Assembly: GCA_017395925.1 (NCBI GenBank)
Contig: JAFQNJ010000002.1
Coordinates: 1-51,795 of the forward strand
DNA length: 51,795 nt
Source: Ruminococcus sp.
Lineage (GTDB): Bacteria > Bacillota > Clostridia > Oscillospirales > Acutalibacteraceae
Reading direction: 5' to 3'
Positions within the stretch are counted from its first letter, which is position 1; the number at the start of each line of letters is the position of its first letter. Under the pieces are notes generated by a model. The model did no database searches. It worked only from the letters and a program-made list of their open reading frames with translations, and was not told the origin of the DNA. The position numbers were made by a program, and so were the translations under genes. Below are positions 43,003 through 51,795 of this stretch, one piece after another.

Positions 43003-46000
43003 ATGAAAGGTTTATTCAACAGAGTGTGTGCAATGGTTTGTGCGGTTTTGCTGACTGTTTCATCAATTCCGGTTACAGCTTTTGCCGTAGATAGTGAAAT
43101 GTTGAATTTTTCACCGGCGGAGTTAGCGGGTGCTGTCAGCGGAGTTGCGGGAGACAGCGGTCTTTTCAACGAGCACGTTGCTACAAACACTATTGCCGTT
43201 GATAAAAACTCTTATACAATAGGAGAGTCTGTCTGTGTTACCACAGATGTAGATATCGCCAAGTATCCCAATGCCTGGGTTGGCGTGTACGGAAGTGATG
43301 TAACTCCCACAGCGGACAAGTACATATATTGGTATGGCTTCAAGGGCGGATTGAGTCCTTTGGGTACATACGATTTATTTGCTGTGGGCAATTATGAGCC
43401 TTCAAATAATTCCTATGCACAGCCCGAACTTTACGGCGGTACCTTTAAGGTTGTGCTTTTTGGCACAAATGATGCCTCTACTGTACTTGACAGCGCTACC
43501 TTTACCATGAATAATCAGAGCTCTGATATCAATGGTACAGAATCCATCGCGGCAAGCAAGTCTGAATATGTGTATGGTGAGGCAGTTACCGTAACTGCAT
43601 CTTCTGCAACCTCAGGCGCCTGGGTCGGTTTGTACCAGAAAGGTGCAATTCCCACATACGCCGGCGGTAATGCAATTTCTCTCGCATACTATTATATTGA
43701 TTCTTACAACGGCGCTGCAGTTGTTTCCAATAATCTTTTCATAAAGAATGATGGGTCAAATTCCCGATATGGTTCAATTCCTGTTGGTGAGTATGATCTT
43801 TATCTCATTACAGGCAGAAATACCGTAGGAGCCATGACCTCCATCAAAGTCTCCAATGCTACCATAAATCTTAACAAAAATGAGTATAACTATGGCGACA
43901 ATGTTATTGTCAGCGCCAAGTCTGCCACTGCATCAAGCAATGCATGGGTAGGTCTTTATAATACAAACCAGCTTGGCGGCGGTACTCCCAATTCGCAGAT
44001 TATTTCACTGGCATGGTACTATATCTCCGCCTACAGCGGCAAGACCATGACATTCCAGGATCTGGCAACCAATGCATACGGCACAGGCTTACAGAATCCT
44101 CTGGAGCCCGGTGACTATATAATATACGTCTTTGGTGACGGCGGCTATGGCAATGTGCAGGCTACAAAAACCTTCACCGTTTATGATGATGTTGTAGCAC
44201 GCTTTGACAGTGCGGCATATCAGATAGATAATGTTGCAGATGGCTTTGCAAACGGTAAGGTTGCAGTTAAGCTTGAAAGTGACAGCTATCACATGATAAA
44301 CAGAGCGGATGTAAGCCTTTACTGGGCGGATGTCGACGGTAATATCCTTCAGGATTACACCTCTCTTGCAAAGTTCAGAATTACAGGTCTTGTATCTGAA
44401 GGTGAGTTATACAGCCACACAATTATTCCCGAAGGTGCAGAAACTCTCATGGCTTATGTAAACTTCAACGGAGTTGACAGCGCATATGGTTATATGATGA
44501 ACTTACCCGGTAATTGTGCTACCTTCGATGGACTTGACGAGAATATCCTTTCAGAGTTCCAGATGGTATCAGACCTTCACATTACCGATGATGTAGTCAG
44601 CGGTATGGACGGCGATGACCATATCTATGACAACGAGCATTTCAGGATGATGCTCAGGGATATCGCTATTAACAGCAAAAACAGCCAGGGTATCTTTGTC
44701 AACGGTGATATTGCAAACAACGGTTTACAGACAGAGTATGCTTATGCAAAGTCTATCTATAATACCGTTAACAGCATGAACGGCAGAAGCCTTCCCAAGA
44801 TGTATGTTTCTCTCGGTAACCACGACTCATATCCCGGCAACATCAATGAGTTTATCTCCTACGCACAGAGCCTTGGTGCGGATATGGATACAAACAAGCC
44901 TTATTACGCACAGAATGTCAACGGCTATAACTATATTTTCCTCGGCGGTGACAACGCCGATTACTACGGACTTGATTCTGCCCCCGTTAACAGTAACGAC
45001 GCAGAGCTCTCTGCAACTCAGCTTGAGTGGCTGGATGCACAGCTTGCTGACAATGAGCAGAACAATGACGGAAAACCTGTATTCGTAATGCTTCATCAGG
45101 CAATTGCCAATACAGTTGCAGGTAGCTTTGATGGTCAGGACTGGGACGGTGTTGTAAACATCGATGCTCTGAAGGCAGTCCTCAACAAGTACAACAATGT
45201 AATTCTTCTCGGCGGACACAGCCATTGGGAAATCAACTCTCCCAATAATATGTACGCAGGTTCCTCGGACCTTCCCGTAGCTGTTAATACAGCATCTGTA
45301 GGCTACCTCTGGTCTGACTATAATTCAGATGACGGCTATTATATTCCCGGAACACAGGGCTTCTATGTCCGTGTTTATGAGGATAAGGTAGTATTCCTTG
45401 GCAGAGATTTTGAGAATAGCAAGTGGATTCCCTCTGCTTGCTATGTGATCTACAACGAGGATGTATCTGTAGAGGTTCCTTCAGTTATACTGAATGTGGA
45501 CGAAACAACAGATGTTACATCCTGCATTAATAATCCCAAGGGCAGAACTCTCAGTTTTGTAACAACAGACAAAAACATTGTTCAGGTTGATGAAAACGGT
45601 ATAGTTACTGCAACAGGTATTGGTACAGCTGAGATTATTGTTACAGCAGAGCCTACCGACACCGAGGTTGTAACAAGAGAAAAGATTAAGTTTATGGTTT
45701 CAAACGAAACTGTTTCTGAAGAAGTTGAGAATTTACTCTCAGGACCTCTCAATATAGGTGAGAATTTTAGTGCGTATATCGGATATGTTGTTGATGGCAC
45801 AGAGTATGTGCTTACAATACCCGGTGACGGTGTTACAACTGACAGAACAAGTGACGAGTATTCAAATTCTCAGGGCTTTATTTCGGCTAATGGTATGACA
45901 GTTTACTATCCCGAGTTTATGCAGAAGAATAACAAGGGATTCTCTGTCCGTCAGTTCTGGGATTTTGAGCGTCAGGATGACGGCTCTTATGTAATCCTTA

Positions 46001-49000
46001 ACACCTGGACAAACGCAACTCATACTGCAACTGATCCCAAGGTACCCTATGCTCTTGACGGTGGCTCATACAGTTACTATAAAGAGACCATTCCTACTGA
46101 TGATAACGATGTACCGAAGGCTCTCACAGCAACAAGATATTACTATGACAACCCTGATTATACAGATGGTGAATATGCATCATATTACCGCTGGTATATC
46201 TACAAGGACGGCAATGGTAATTACTATCTGAAGTCCCAGCATACAGGATACATCCTCGCTCTTAACGAGTTTAATGACCTGCATTGGTTCGGAAAACTTG
46301 ACAGACTGATGACCGCAGACGATATGACTGCTGCAGCAGCAAATCTTGACCGAATTGCAAAGCAGGACAACATCAAGATGTCTCTGTTTGACTATGGTAA
46401 ATATATCAACAACAACAGCTATATTGCAAAAGAAGCAAGAAAGCTGAGAGAAACAGGTGTCAACACCTTCGATGCCTCAAAGAACGACAATATCCTCTGG
46501 TTCAATCAGGATGCGTGGAATGAAAACTATGTTGTTGACGGTGTCGCTACCCTCAACGAAGCAGATAAGGCATCAAATAAGATTACCGTTGATAATATCG
46601 GAAATCCCAGCCAGTATGATTCAACTCCTCTTATGCTCAACTCTCTTGATTCATCAGGCTATCCCTATGTAAATAACATTACATACCACGATTGGGACCG
46701 TCGTTACGGTGATTTTACAAATTCTCCTGCTTTCGGTTCTGACTCAGGCAGCCTTAAATACCTGTTCGACAATGATATGACCTATGTAACTGGCGACTCC
46801 AACAGTACATTGACAGCAGAAAATTATGCAAACGGTTACTATCAGAGTGTACGCTATGATGTAGGTGACAGCTTTGGTACAGGTATGTTCAAGGAAGCAG
46901 CAAACGGCGGTATGGTATACAGCTCATATATGAACGCAGCTTACTTTGATACATCTGAGTTCTTTGAAACAGGTGCTTATCAGCCGCTTGAGGGACAGCG
47001 CTTCCAGATCTATGACTATGTTATCCGTCCTTTCTATCATTACTATTACAGTGAGAACGTAAGCTTTACCGATTCAAATACAGGTACTACATACAATGAT
47101 ATTTACGATACACTTATCAAGAGTACCCGTCTTGATACATTCGGTGAGAATTCTCTCTTCAATAACAGATATCTGAGAAAATCTCTCCGTGACTATAACT
47201 CCTACAACAGAAACTTCCTTCCCTTTAACTATGGTCACAATATGAAGAGCGAGTATATCTCGGGCGAATACATTACAGACAGCCTTTTCGGCTCACCTGT
47301 AGACCCTGTTTATCCCGATGAGTATACAACAGTGGACAGAACAGGCCACAGCTCTGTTCAGCAGGATACACCTCAGCTTCCTGCATATTTCAATGATACC
47401 TATGCTGATTCACGCGGTGCAAGCTACACCAACAGCCAGGAGACAAACCTGTGGTTTGGCATGAGCATGGAGTTTGACTTTGAAATTGCAAACAACGGTC
47501 AGATCCGCGATATGAACGGCGACTTACAGGATATGGTGTTCAATTTCACCGGAGACGATGATGTGCTTGTTTACATCGACAATGTTCTGGTGCTTAATGT
47601 TGCAGGTACTCACGGTGCACAGATGGCAACTATCAACTTTGCCACAGGTAACGTTGCTCATCCCACAGATGAATCCTGTTATCCCTCTGTAGGTATTGAT
47701 ACTTCCGAGTCATCTACTATCAGAAAAAAATTCGAAACAGCTTATGCCGAGGCAGCTGCCGAGGACAGCAACAGTATTCTTGCGGGTTCAACTCTCAACG
47801 AGGATATGTTTGAGGGTAACACCTTTGCAAACGGCACAAGACATACTCTCAAGTTCTTCTATCTTGAGCGTGGCGGTTCCCGTTCCTTCTGTGATATTTA
47901 CTTCAATATGGAAACACTTCCTTCAAGTGGATTTGAGGTAGAGAAGAAGTCAGTAGATGCACAGGGCAACGACGTAACAGCCGAGGATAATTCTGATTAT
48001 ACTTTTGTAATTACCGGTTATACAGACGATGGTGAGGCTCTTACAAGCGGTACTTATACCTATGATGTAGTTGATACAGCAACTAATGCTATTGTGGCTT
48101 CTAACCTTAAGGTTGAGCAGGGCGATACCATTACCATCAAGAGCGGTCAGAAGGCTGTTTTCAAGGATCTGCGTGTTGACTATCAGTACACAGTTACAGA
48201 GATTATTGATCCTTGCTGTGTTAAGGGTGTAAGAACATATCTTGACAACACAGAAATAGGAAATATGCCTGTGCAGCAGGACCACTTGATTTCCTGTACT
48301 GCATCTTCATACATTCCCGTTGTAGAGAGTGGCATTTCCAATGTTACCTTTGTAAACACAGTAGAATGTGTATCAGTAAGCATCAAGTATTATGACCGAG
48401 AGGTTGTAAGCGGTATGCCTGCTGATATCGGCAAGGACCCCCAGACTTATGTTCACAAGTTCTATGCTGCAGACATCAAGTTTGTTGATGACACCCATGC
48501 AGAGATGGACACAGAGGCTATGATAGCCGAGGCAGGTAATGCTCTGGCAAGCGGTGAGTTCGGCGGTGTAAACAACATCCTTGATGAATACTACCTCTGG
48601 CTCAGCCAGGAAAAGGCTGAAGAGGCTATACAGAAGCTTACCAATCTGCACACAGGTGAGCTTTACGAGAAAACCTCTTATCACACCAATCAGTACGGAC
48701 AGGTTCAGACAAGTGGTGAAAAGTGGGTTGATATATCCGAGGATGGCAAAGAGATTACCACTTGGATGTATAATAGACCCCGCGAGTATAAAGTAATAGT
48801 TTATGGCTCAGAAAACGGTGACGCAAGTGTGCTGAATCCCGTTGAAGGAACTGATTATTTTGTAGCATCAGGTTCCTCTGAAATCCTGACAGGTTACTAC
48901 AACCAGCGCTTCGGTACAGTTGATACAGAAAACGATGATCAGGGCGTCAACGATGGCACCAATTATCTGAAGGCATACAATATTCCTGCTTTAAACGGTG

Positions 49001-49794
49001 CAACGATAACCACGGCTGAAACTATTGTAAATAACGGTACAACACTCAAATTCCTGTATTGGGCATTTGATGCAAAGGGCAAAGAGATTGCCTCCACAGA
49101 CATCAACTACAGCTACAGAATCACAGGTAATACCAAGCTTTATGCAATTTACGGTGAGAACGAAATCGAAAGCGGCGTCACCGTCAGCATGAATGATCCT
49201 GACGTATTCTCATTGGCAGACCAAAACGGCAACAGCGTGGAGTATGTACGACTCAATACTGTTTTGAATCCTTACGGTTATGATGATAATTTCCATATTG
49301 GCGGAGATTATGCCGAAGGTGATGACGGTATCAAGGATGTAGCAGTTGTCTATGTCAATGTTAAGAACAATGCTTTTGATGCAGACAATCTCAGCGATGC
49401 ACAGCTTCAGCAATTAAGAGCAGGAGTTGAGCAAATCGTTAAGAACGCACAGAGCTACGGTATGATTACAGGTAAGGCTATTGAGGTTACGGTTGAGAAG
49501 ACTTCTGTAGATGGTGAGAGTGTTGAAACAACCGACGAAAGCATCACACTCATTGCAAACGGCTTCAAATATAAGGTTGTTGCAAAGCAGGATAGTGCTT
49601 CGGATTACGGTAATAACGAAGTCTACCTTACAACAAAGAACCGTGTTCAGTTCACAACTACGTTCGCAAAAGCCCAGCTTGTCAAGCTTCGTTTGTTTGC
49701 TTTTGCGGCAATGAGAGTGGTTGAAAATGGCGAAAGCAACTGGGTAGTCAGCGATAACTATGTTGACTATAATCTCGGTGAAAGCCTTAATTGA
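43003..49794 (+). CDS. Giant secreted metallophosphoesterase with fibro-slime domain
   Basis: A 2263-residue exported protein. A signal peptide (1-28, ending AFA) precedes three Ig-like repeats (about 63-395), each starting like KNSYTIGESV, KSEYVYGEAV or KNEYNYGDNV and followed by WVGLY. Residues about 515-760 are a calcineurin-like metallophosphoesterase with the metal ligands in order: SDLHIT, VNGDI, LGNHDS, MLHQ and GGHSHWE. A BIG2-like domain (about 824-900) follows, then a long region without a family I know. A fibro-slime/PA14-like domain (about 1476-1645; FNFTGDDDVLVYIDNVLVL, LKFFYLERGGSRSFCDIYF) precedes a SpaA/Cna-B-like domain (about 1652-1786). The C-terminus shows neither dockerin nor LPxTG anchor. 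Substrate unknown; a phosphoester, nucleotide or phosphorylated glycan is possible. It has its own strong promoter and is followed 53 bases later by a small peptide gene. Confidence 0.85.
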   Translation: MKGLFNRVCAMVCAVLLTVSSIPVTAFAVDSEMLNFSPAELAGAVSGVAGDSGLFNEHVATNTIAVDKNSYTIGESVCVTTDVDIAKYPNAWVGVYGSDVTPTADKYIYWYGFKGGLSPLGTYDLFAVGNYEPSNNSYAQPELYGGTFKVVLFGTNDASTVLDSATFTMNNQSSDINGTESIAASKSEYVYGEAVTVTASSATSGAWVGLYQKGAIPTYAGGNAISLAYYYIDSYNGAAVVSNNLFIKNDGSNSRYGSIPVGEYDLYLITGRNTVGAMTSIKVSNATINLNKNEYNYGDNVIVSAKSATASSNAWVGLYNTNQLGGGTPNSQIISLAWYYISAYSGKTMTFQDLATNAYGTGLQNPLEPGDYIIYVFGDGGYGNVQATKTFTVYDDVVARFDSAAYQIDNVADGFANGKVAVKLESDSYHMINRADVSLYWADVDGNILQDYTSLAKFRITGLVSEGELYSHTIIPEGAETLMAYVNFNGVDSAYGYMMNLPGNCATFDGLDENILSEFQMVSDLHITDDVVSGMDGDDHIYDNEHFRMMLRDIAINSKNSQGIFVNGDIANNGLQTEYAYAKSIYNTVNSMNGRSLPKMYVSLGNHDSYPGNINEFISYAQSLGADMDTNKPYYAQNVNGYNYIFLGGDNADYYGLDSAPVNSNDAELSATQLEWLDAQLADNEQNNDGKPVFVMLHQAIANTVAGSFDGQDWDGVVNIDALKAVLNKYNNVILLGGHSHWEINSPNNMYAGSSDLPVAVNTASVGYLWSDYNSDDGYYIPGTQGFYVRVYEDKVVFLGRDFENSKWIPSACYVIYNEDVSVEVPSVILNVDETTDVTSCINNPKGRTLSFVTTDKNIVQVDENGIVTATGIGTAEIIVTAEPTDTEVVTREKIKFMVSNETVSEEVENLLSGPLNIGENFSAYIGYVVDGTEYVLTIPGDGVTTDRTSDEYSNSQGFISANGMTVYYPEFMQKNNKGFSVRQFWDFERQDDGSYVILNTWTNATHTATDPKVPYALDGGSYSYYKETIPTDDNDVPKALTATRYYYDNPDYTDGEYASYYRWYIYKDGNGNYYLKSQHTGYILALNEFNDLHWFGKLDRLMTADDMTAAAANLDRIAKQDNIKMSLFDYGKYINNNSYIAKEARKLRETGVNTFDASKNDNILWFNQDAWNENYVVDGVATLNEADKASNKITVDNIGNPSQYDSTPLMLNSLDSSGYPYVNNITYHDWDRRYGDFTNSPAFGSDSGSLKYLFDNDMTYVTGDSNSTLTAENYANGYYQSVRYDVGDSFGTGMFKEAANGGMVYSSYMNAAYFDTSEFFETGAYQPLEGQRFQIYDYVIRPFYHYYYSENVSFTDSNTGTTYNDIYDTLIKSTRLDTFGENSLFNNRYLRKSLRDYNSYNRNFLPFNYGHNMKSEYISGEYITDSLFGSPVDPVYPDEYTTVDRTGHSSVQQDTPQLPAYFNDTYADSRGASYTNSQETNLWFGMSMEFDFEIANNGQIRDMNGDLQDMVFNFTGDDDVLVYIDNVLVLNVAGTHGAQMATINFATGNVAHPTDESCYPSVGIDTSESSTIRKKFETAYAEAAAEDSNSILAGSTLNEDMFEGNTFANGTRHTLKFFYLERGGSRSFCDIYFNMETLPSSGFEVEKKSVDAQGNDVTAEDNSDYTFVITGYTDDGEALTSGTYTYDVVDTATNAIVASNLKVEQGDTITIKSGQKAVFKDLRVDYQYTVTEIIDPCCVKGVRTYLDNTEIGNMPVQQDHLISCTASSYIPVVESGISNVTFVNTVECVSVSIKYYDREVVSGMPADIGKDPQTYVHKFYAADIKFVDDTHAEMDTEAMIAEAGNALASGEFGGVNNILDEYYLWLSQEKAEEAIQKLTNLHTGELYEKTSYHTNQYGQVQTSGEKWVDISEDGKEITTWMYNRPREYKVIVYGSENGDASVLNPVEGTDYFVASGSSEILTGYYNQRFGTVDTENDDQGVNDGTNYLKAYNIPALNGATITTAETIVNNGTTLKFLYWAFDAKGKEIASTDINYSYRITGNTKLYAIYGENEIESGVTVSMNDPDVFSLADQNGNSVEYVRLNTVLNPYGYDDNFHIGGDYAEGDDGIKDVAVVYVNVKNNAFDADNLSDAQLQQLRAGVEQIVKNAQSYGMITGKAIEVTVEKTSVDGESVETTDESITLIANGFKYKVVAKQDSASDYGNNEVYLTTKNRVQFTTTFAKAQLVKLRLFAFAAMRVVENGESNWVVSDNYVDYNLGESLN

Positions 49795-49847
49795 TTACAG
49801 TATTTACAAATTGATATTATGAGTATTAATGTGAGAAGGTGTTATTA

Positions 49848-50003
49848 ATGAAGATGACTTATGAAGAGCCTGTGATTGAAGTATTTGTGTTCGAAAAACA
49901 GGATCAGATTAAAGCTTCCTCAGTAGCTGAGAGTAAAAAGACAATGGATGAAGACCAGGTTGCAGTCGCACAAGGTATAGCTGACGGCTTTTTCTGGTAT
50001 TAA
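49848..50003 (+). CDS. 51-residue peptide of unknown function
   Basis: A short open frame with an AGAAGG site 9 bases before its ATG. The product begins with a strand-like segment YEEPVIEVFVFEKQD, has an acidic middle (KKTMDEDQV) and ends in the aromatic tail GFFWY. It has no signal peptide, no membrane segment and no Cys. It follows the giant 43003 gene by 53 bases and is closed by the terminator at 50033, so it should be on the same transcript. Short peptides with a YxxPxIEVxxFE opening seem familiar to me from Clostridia, but I cannot assign a function. A peptide precursor, a chaperone-like partner or a regulator are all possible. Confidence 0.6.
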   Translation: MKMTYEEPVIEVFVFEKQDQIKASSVAESKKTMDEDQVAVAQGIADGFFWY

Positions 50004-50032
50004 TTCATCGGTATAGTGAGCATTTAAAATTG

Positions 50033-50066
50033 AAAAGAGCAACAGCGAGCCCTCTGTTGCTCTTTT
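50033..50066 (+). terminator. Terminator after the 51-residue peptide
   Basis: AAAAGAGCAACAG pairs with CTGTTGCTCTTTT around a 7-base loop and runs into T. Confidence 0.9.
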
Positions 50067-50130
50067 TAAAAATGAAAACATATTGCGTTTCAGGTGAATC
50101 TGAAGCCTAAAGCTCAAAGGAGTGACACTT

Positions 50131-51795
50131 ATGAAAAAGAAGATCACTAGAATTCTATCCCTTGTTTTGTCGGTGATGATAATTGCATCCTGCCTTTCCG
50201 TCCTTTCGGTATCGGTCTCGGCAGCGGATTACAGAAACGGTGCCCAGTCGGGTCCCTCTGCGTCTTATGCAGGTAGCAGATATTACAGAAACTTTCTGCG
50301 TGTACCCATTACAGGCGATAACAGAACCGACCTCATAGCTGTTGCACTTTCTCAGCTCGGCTATCAGGAAGGTGCCGCAAACGGTGCTTTTTCCGGTGAG
50401 GTATCGGGTGGAGCAAACTACGTTGAAATGAGTTACAATATGGGTGATCTGGGCCTTGGTTATGGCGGTTCGGACTATCCTTGGTGTGCATCCTTTGTGT
50501 CCTGGTGTCTTTATCAGTCCAGATGCACAAATCACGCTACATACAGCTCACTTTGCCGAAATCATTCGGGCGATTATAACTATATCTGGAAAGAAATAAG
50601 CTGTGCAATGTGGGTTAATCAGCTCAAGGGTGCAGGCTATTTCTCATATAGTGCAGGAATGGGCGGAAGCTATGTTCCCAAGTATGGCGATCTTGTATTC
50701 TTCAAGAGTTCCTCATCCCCTTCTCATATAGGTATCTGCCTCTATGTAAAGGACGGTGTGCTTTATACAGTAGAGGGTAACACAAGTGATGCCTCCGGTC
50801 TTGAAACCAACGGCGGTGGTGTTTATTTCAAGAGCTACTCTCTCTCAAGCTCATACCTCTACGGCTTCGGCAGATTGCCCTATGTTTCCAATAGTGCAGT
50901 CACCAAGATAGACTACTCAGGTGCTAATCCTACCCCCGGTCTGTACGTTGCCAATGCGGCAAAGTATATCTACGGCTCCGAGTATTCTACTTCTGCTGTT
51001 ACCGTAATCCCCAGATTCTCTATGTTTGAGATTACAAGGGTTGGTGCAAACAACAGACTTTACGGTGCTTTTACAGATGTAAACGGAAATGCTGTAACAG
51101 GTTGGATTGAAAACAACTCAAGCCGTATTATTCAGTTGTCTTCCTCAGGTGTGATGTCTGGCTCATGGGAGTATGACGGTACAGGATTCAAATATAAGTA
51201 TTCTGACGGTACATACGCTACAAAGGGCTGGTTGCAGGACCCTGAAAATATGGCATGGTATTATATCGGTGCAAATGGCTACGCTCAGAACGGCTGGCTG
51301 TATCTTGACACCGGTACCTTCTACCTTGACACAAATTCCAATGCAATGCTTACAGGCCACAGATTCATTGATGGCAGATGGTACTATTTCAATAATGACG
51401 GTTATCTCTGTGACGGTGCATGGGAATATGACGGTGTAGGCTACAGATATCGCTATGTAGATGGCACCTACGGTGCAAATTGTTGGCTTGATGATGCAAC
51501 AAACAATTATGTAAGATATTATCTTGATGCAAACGGATACTCTGTCAGAGGTTGGCAGAAGATTGGTGACGCATGGTATTACTTTGATCCAAACAGTGGT
51601 GCATTGCTGTCAGGTTGGCTCTATATTGATGATAAATGGTATTATACTGACTCAACCGGTGCTATGCAGACGGGCTGGGTAGAGCAGGACGGACATTATT
51701 TCTATTTTGACTCAAGCGGTGCAAGAGTAGAGAATACCACAGTGGATATTAACGGTTCTACTTGTACCTTTGATAAAAATGGTGTGCTTGTAGAA
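50131..51795 (+). CDS. Secreted CHAP-domain protein with cell-wall-binding repeats (partial)
   Basis: Open at the right edge after 555 codons. The signal peptide is about residues 1-31 (ending SVSAAD). Residues about 65-250 form a CHAP-type cysteine amidase domain: YPWCASFVSWC with catalytic Cys119, PSHIG with His199, and VEGNT with Glu215 are the expected triad positions, and YGDLVFF precedes the His as usual. A short SH3-like stretch follows (about 270-335). From about 345 come choline/glucan-binding-type repeats, for example GWLYIDDKWYYTDSTGAMQ and GWVEQDGHYFYFDSSGA. It probably cleaves peptidoglycan amide bonds while bound to the wall. The AAAGGAG site fits the ATG. I cannot see whether a dockerin or other module closes the protein. 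Between 50067 and 50130 I see no clear promoter. Confidence 0.9.
   Translation, partial: MKKKITRILSLVLSVMIIASCLSVLSVSVSAADYRNGAQSGPSASYAGSRYYRNFLRVPITGDNRTDLIAVALSQLGYQEGAANGAFSGEVSGGANYVEMSYNMGDLGLGYGGSDYPWCASFVSWCLYQSRCTNHATYSSLCRNHSGDYNYIWKEISCAMWVNQLKGAGYFSYSAGMGGSYVPKYGDLVFFKSSSSPSHIGICLYVKDGVLYTVEGNTSDASGLETNGGGVYFKSYSLSSSYLYGFGRLPYVSNSAVTKIDYSGANPTPGLYVANAAKYIYGSEYSTSAVTVIPRFSMFEITRVGANNRLYGAFTDVNGNAVTGWIENNSSRIIQLSSSGVMSGSWEYDGTGFKYKYSDGTYATKGWLQDPENMAWYYIGANGYAQNGWLYLDTGTFYLDTNSNAMLTGHRFIDGRWYYFNNDGYLCDGAWEYDGVGYRYRYVDGTYGANCWLDDATNNYVRYYLDANGYSVRGWQKIGDAWYYFDPNSGALLSGWLYIDDKWYYTDSTGAMQTGWVEQDGHYFYFDSSGARVENTTVDINGSTCTFDKNGVLVE

Noticed and set aside
49700-49794. LPxTG anchor or dockerin at the end of the 43003 protein
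   Set aside because: The last residues show neither a sorting motif with hydrophobic tail nor calcium repeats.

Overview
The window looks like the chromosome of a low-to-mid-GC Gram-positive gut or rumen bacterium of the Clostridia, most like the Ruminococcaceae/Oscillospiraceae. Evidence: strong AGGAGG-type ribosome binding sites, consensus sigma-A promoters, Gram-positive lipoboxes, and five secreted proteins with type I dockerins (paired NIKDATAIQK-type calcium repeats). Such dockerins mark cellulosome- or amylosome-forming ruminococci. No cohesin, scaffoldin or sortase gene lies in the window, so the docking partners must be encoded elsewhere. There is no rRNA, CRISPR array, transposase or phage gene.

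Layout. 1-640: an initiator tRNA (minus strand) beside an unexplained, GC-rich, strongly structured block whose end resembles the 3' half of a tRNA. 776-3630: metG-tatD. 3641-6902 (minus): an operon for a MIF-like tautomerase, YjbQ, D-Ala-D-Ala ligase (ddl) and MurF, i.e. peptidoglycan precursor synthesis. 7109-14383: a 2424-residue secreted dockerin protein. 14511-15101: a DUF1349 protein. 15233-17360 (minus): an OmpR-type response regulator and its histidine kinase, divergent from 17563-25207 (plus): a membrane-anchored protein, then two paralogous secreted proteins. The first of these joins a UGSC-like domain (Cys instead of Sec) to a DGLPVVPPT-type partner domain. The second keeps only the partner domain and adds starch-binding-like modules, B-repeats and a dockerin. 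25330-26394 (minus): a membrane-bound LuxR-type regulator. 26722-33626: a run of lipoproteins, small unknown proteins and two dockerin proteins sharing an unnamed beta module. 33778-39028: a second two-component system followed by a VTC-domain protein, DUF4956 and a DUF4353 lipoprotein. 39135-39773: a small protein with an N-terminal dockerin and a Thr/Glu/Pro-rich tail. 39929-42711: an ECF sigma factor, a zinc anti-sigma factor and small membrane proteins. 43003-51795: a 2263-residue secreted metallophosphoesterase/fibro-slime protein, a 51-residue peptide, and a CHAP-domain cell-wall protein cut by the window edge.

How it fits together. Most of the window is an extracellular programme: large exported modular proteins, several with dockerins, interleaved with envelope-sensing regulators (two OmpR-type two-component systems, a 7TM-LuxR protein and a sigma/anti-sigma pair). 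The two signals I find most interesting are the secreted UGSC-like pair at 18534-25207, and a direct repeat TTCAAT-N5-TTCAAT at a one-turn (11 bp) period, found both before the second two-component operon and before the VTC-DUF4956-DUF4353 operon. The latter suggests that the regulator controls itself and that operon. Functions assigned here rest on reading motifs by eye; no database search was run.
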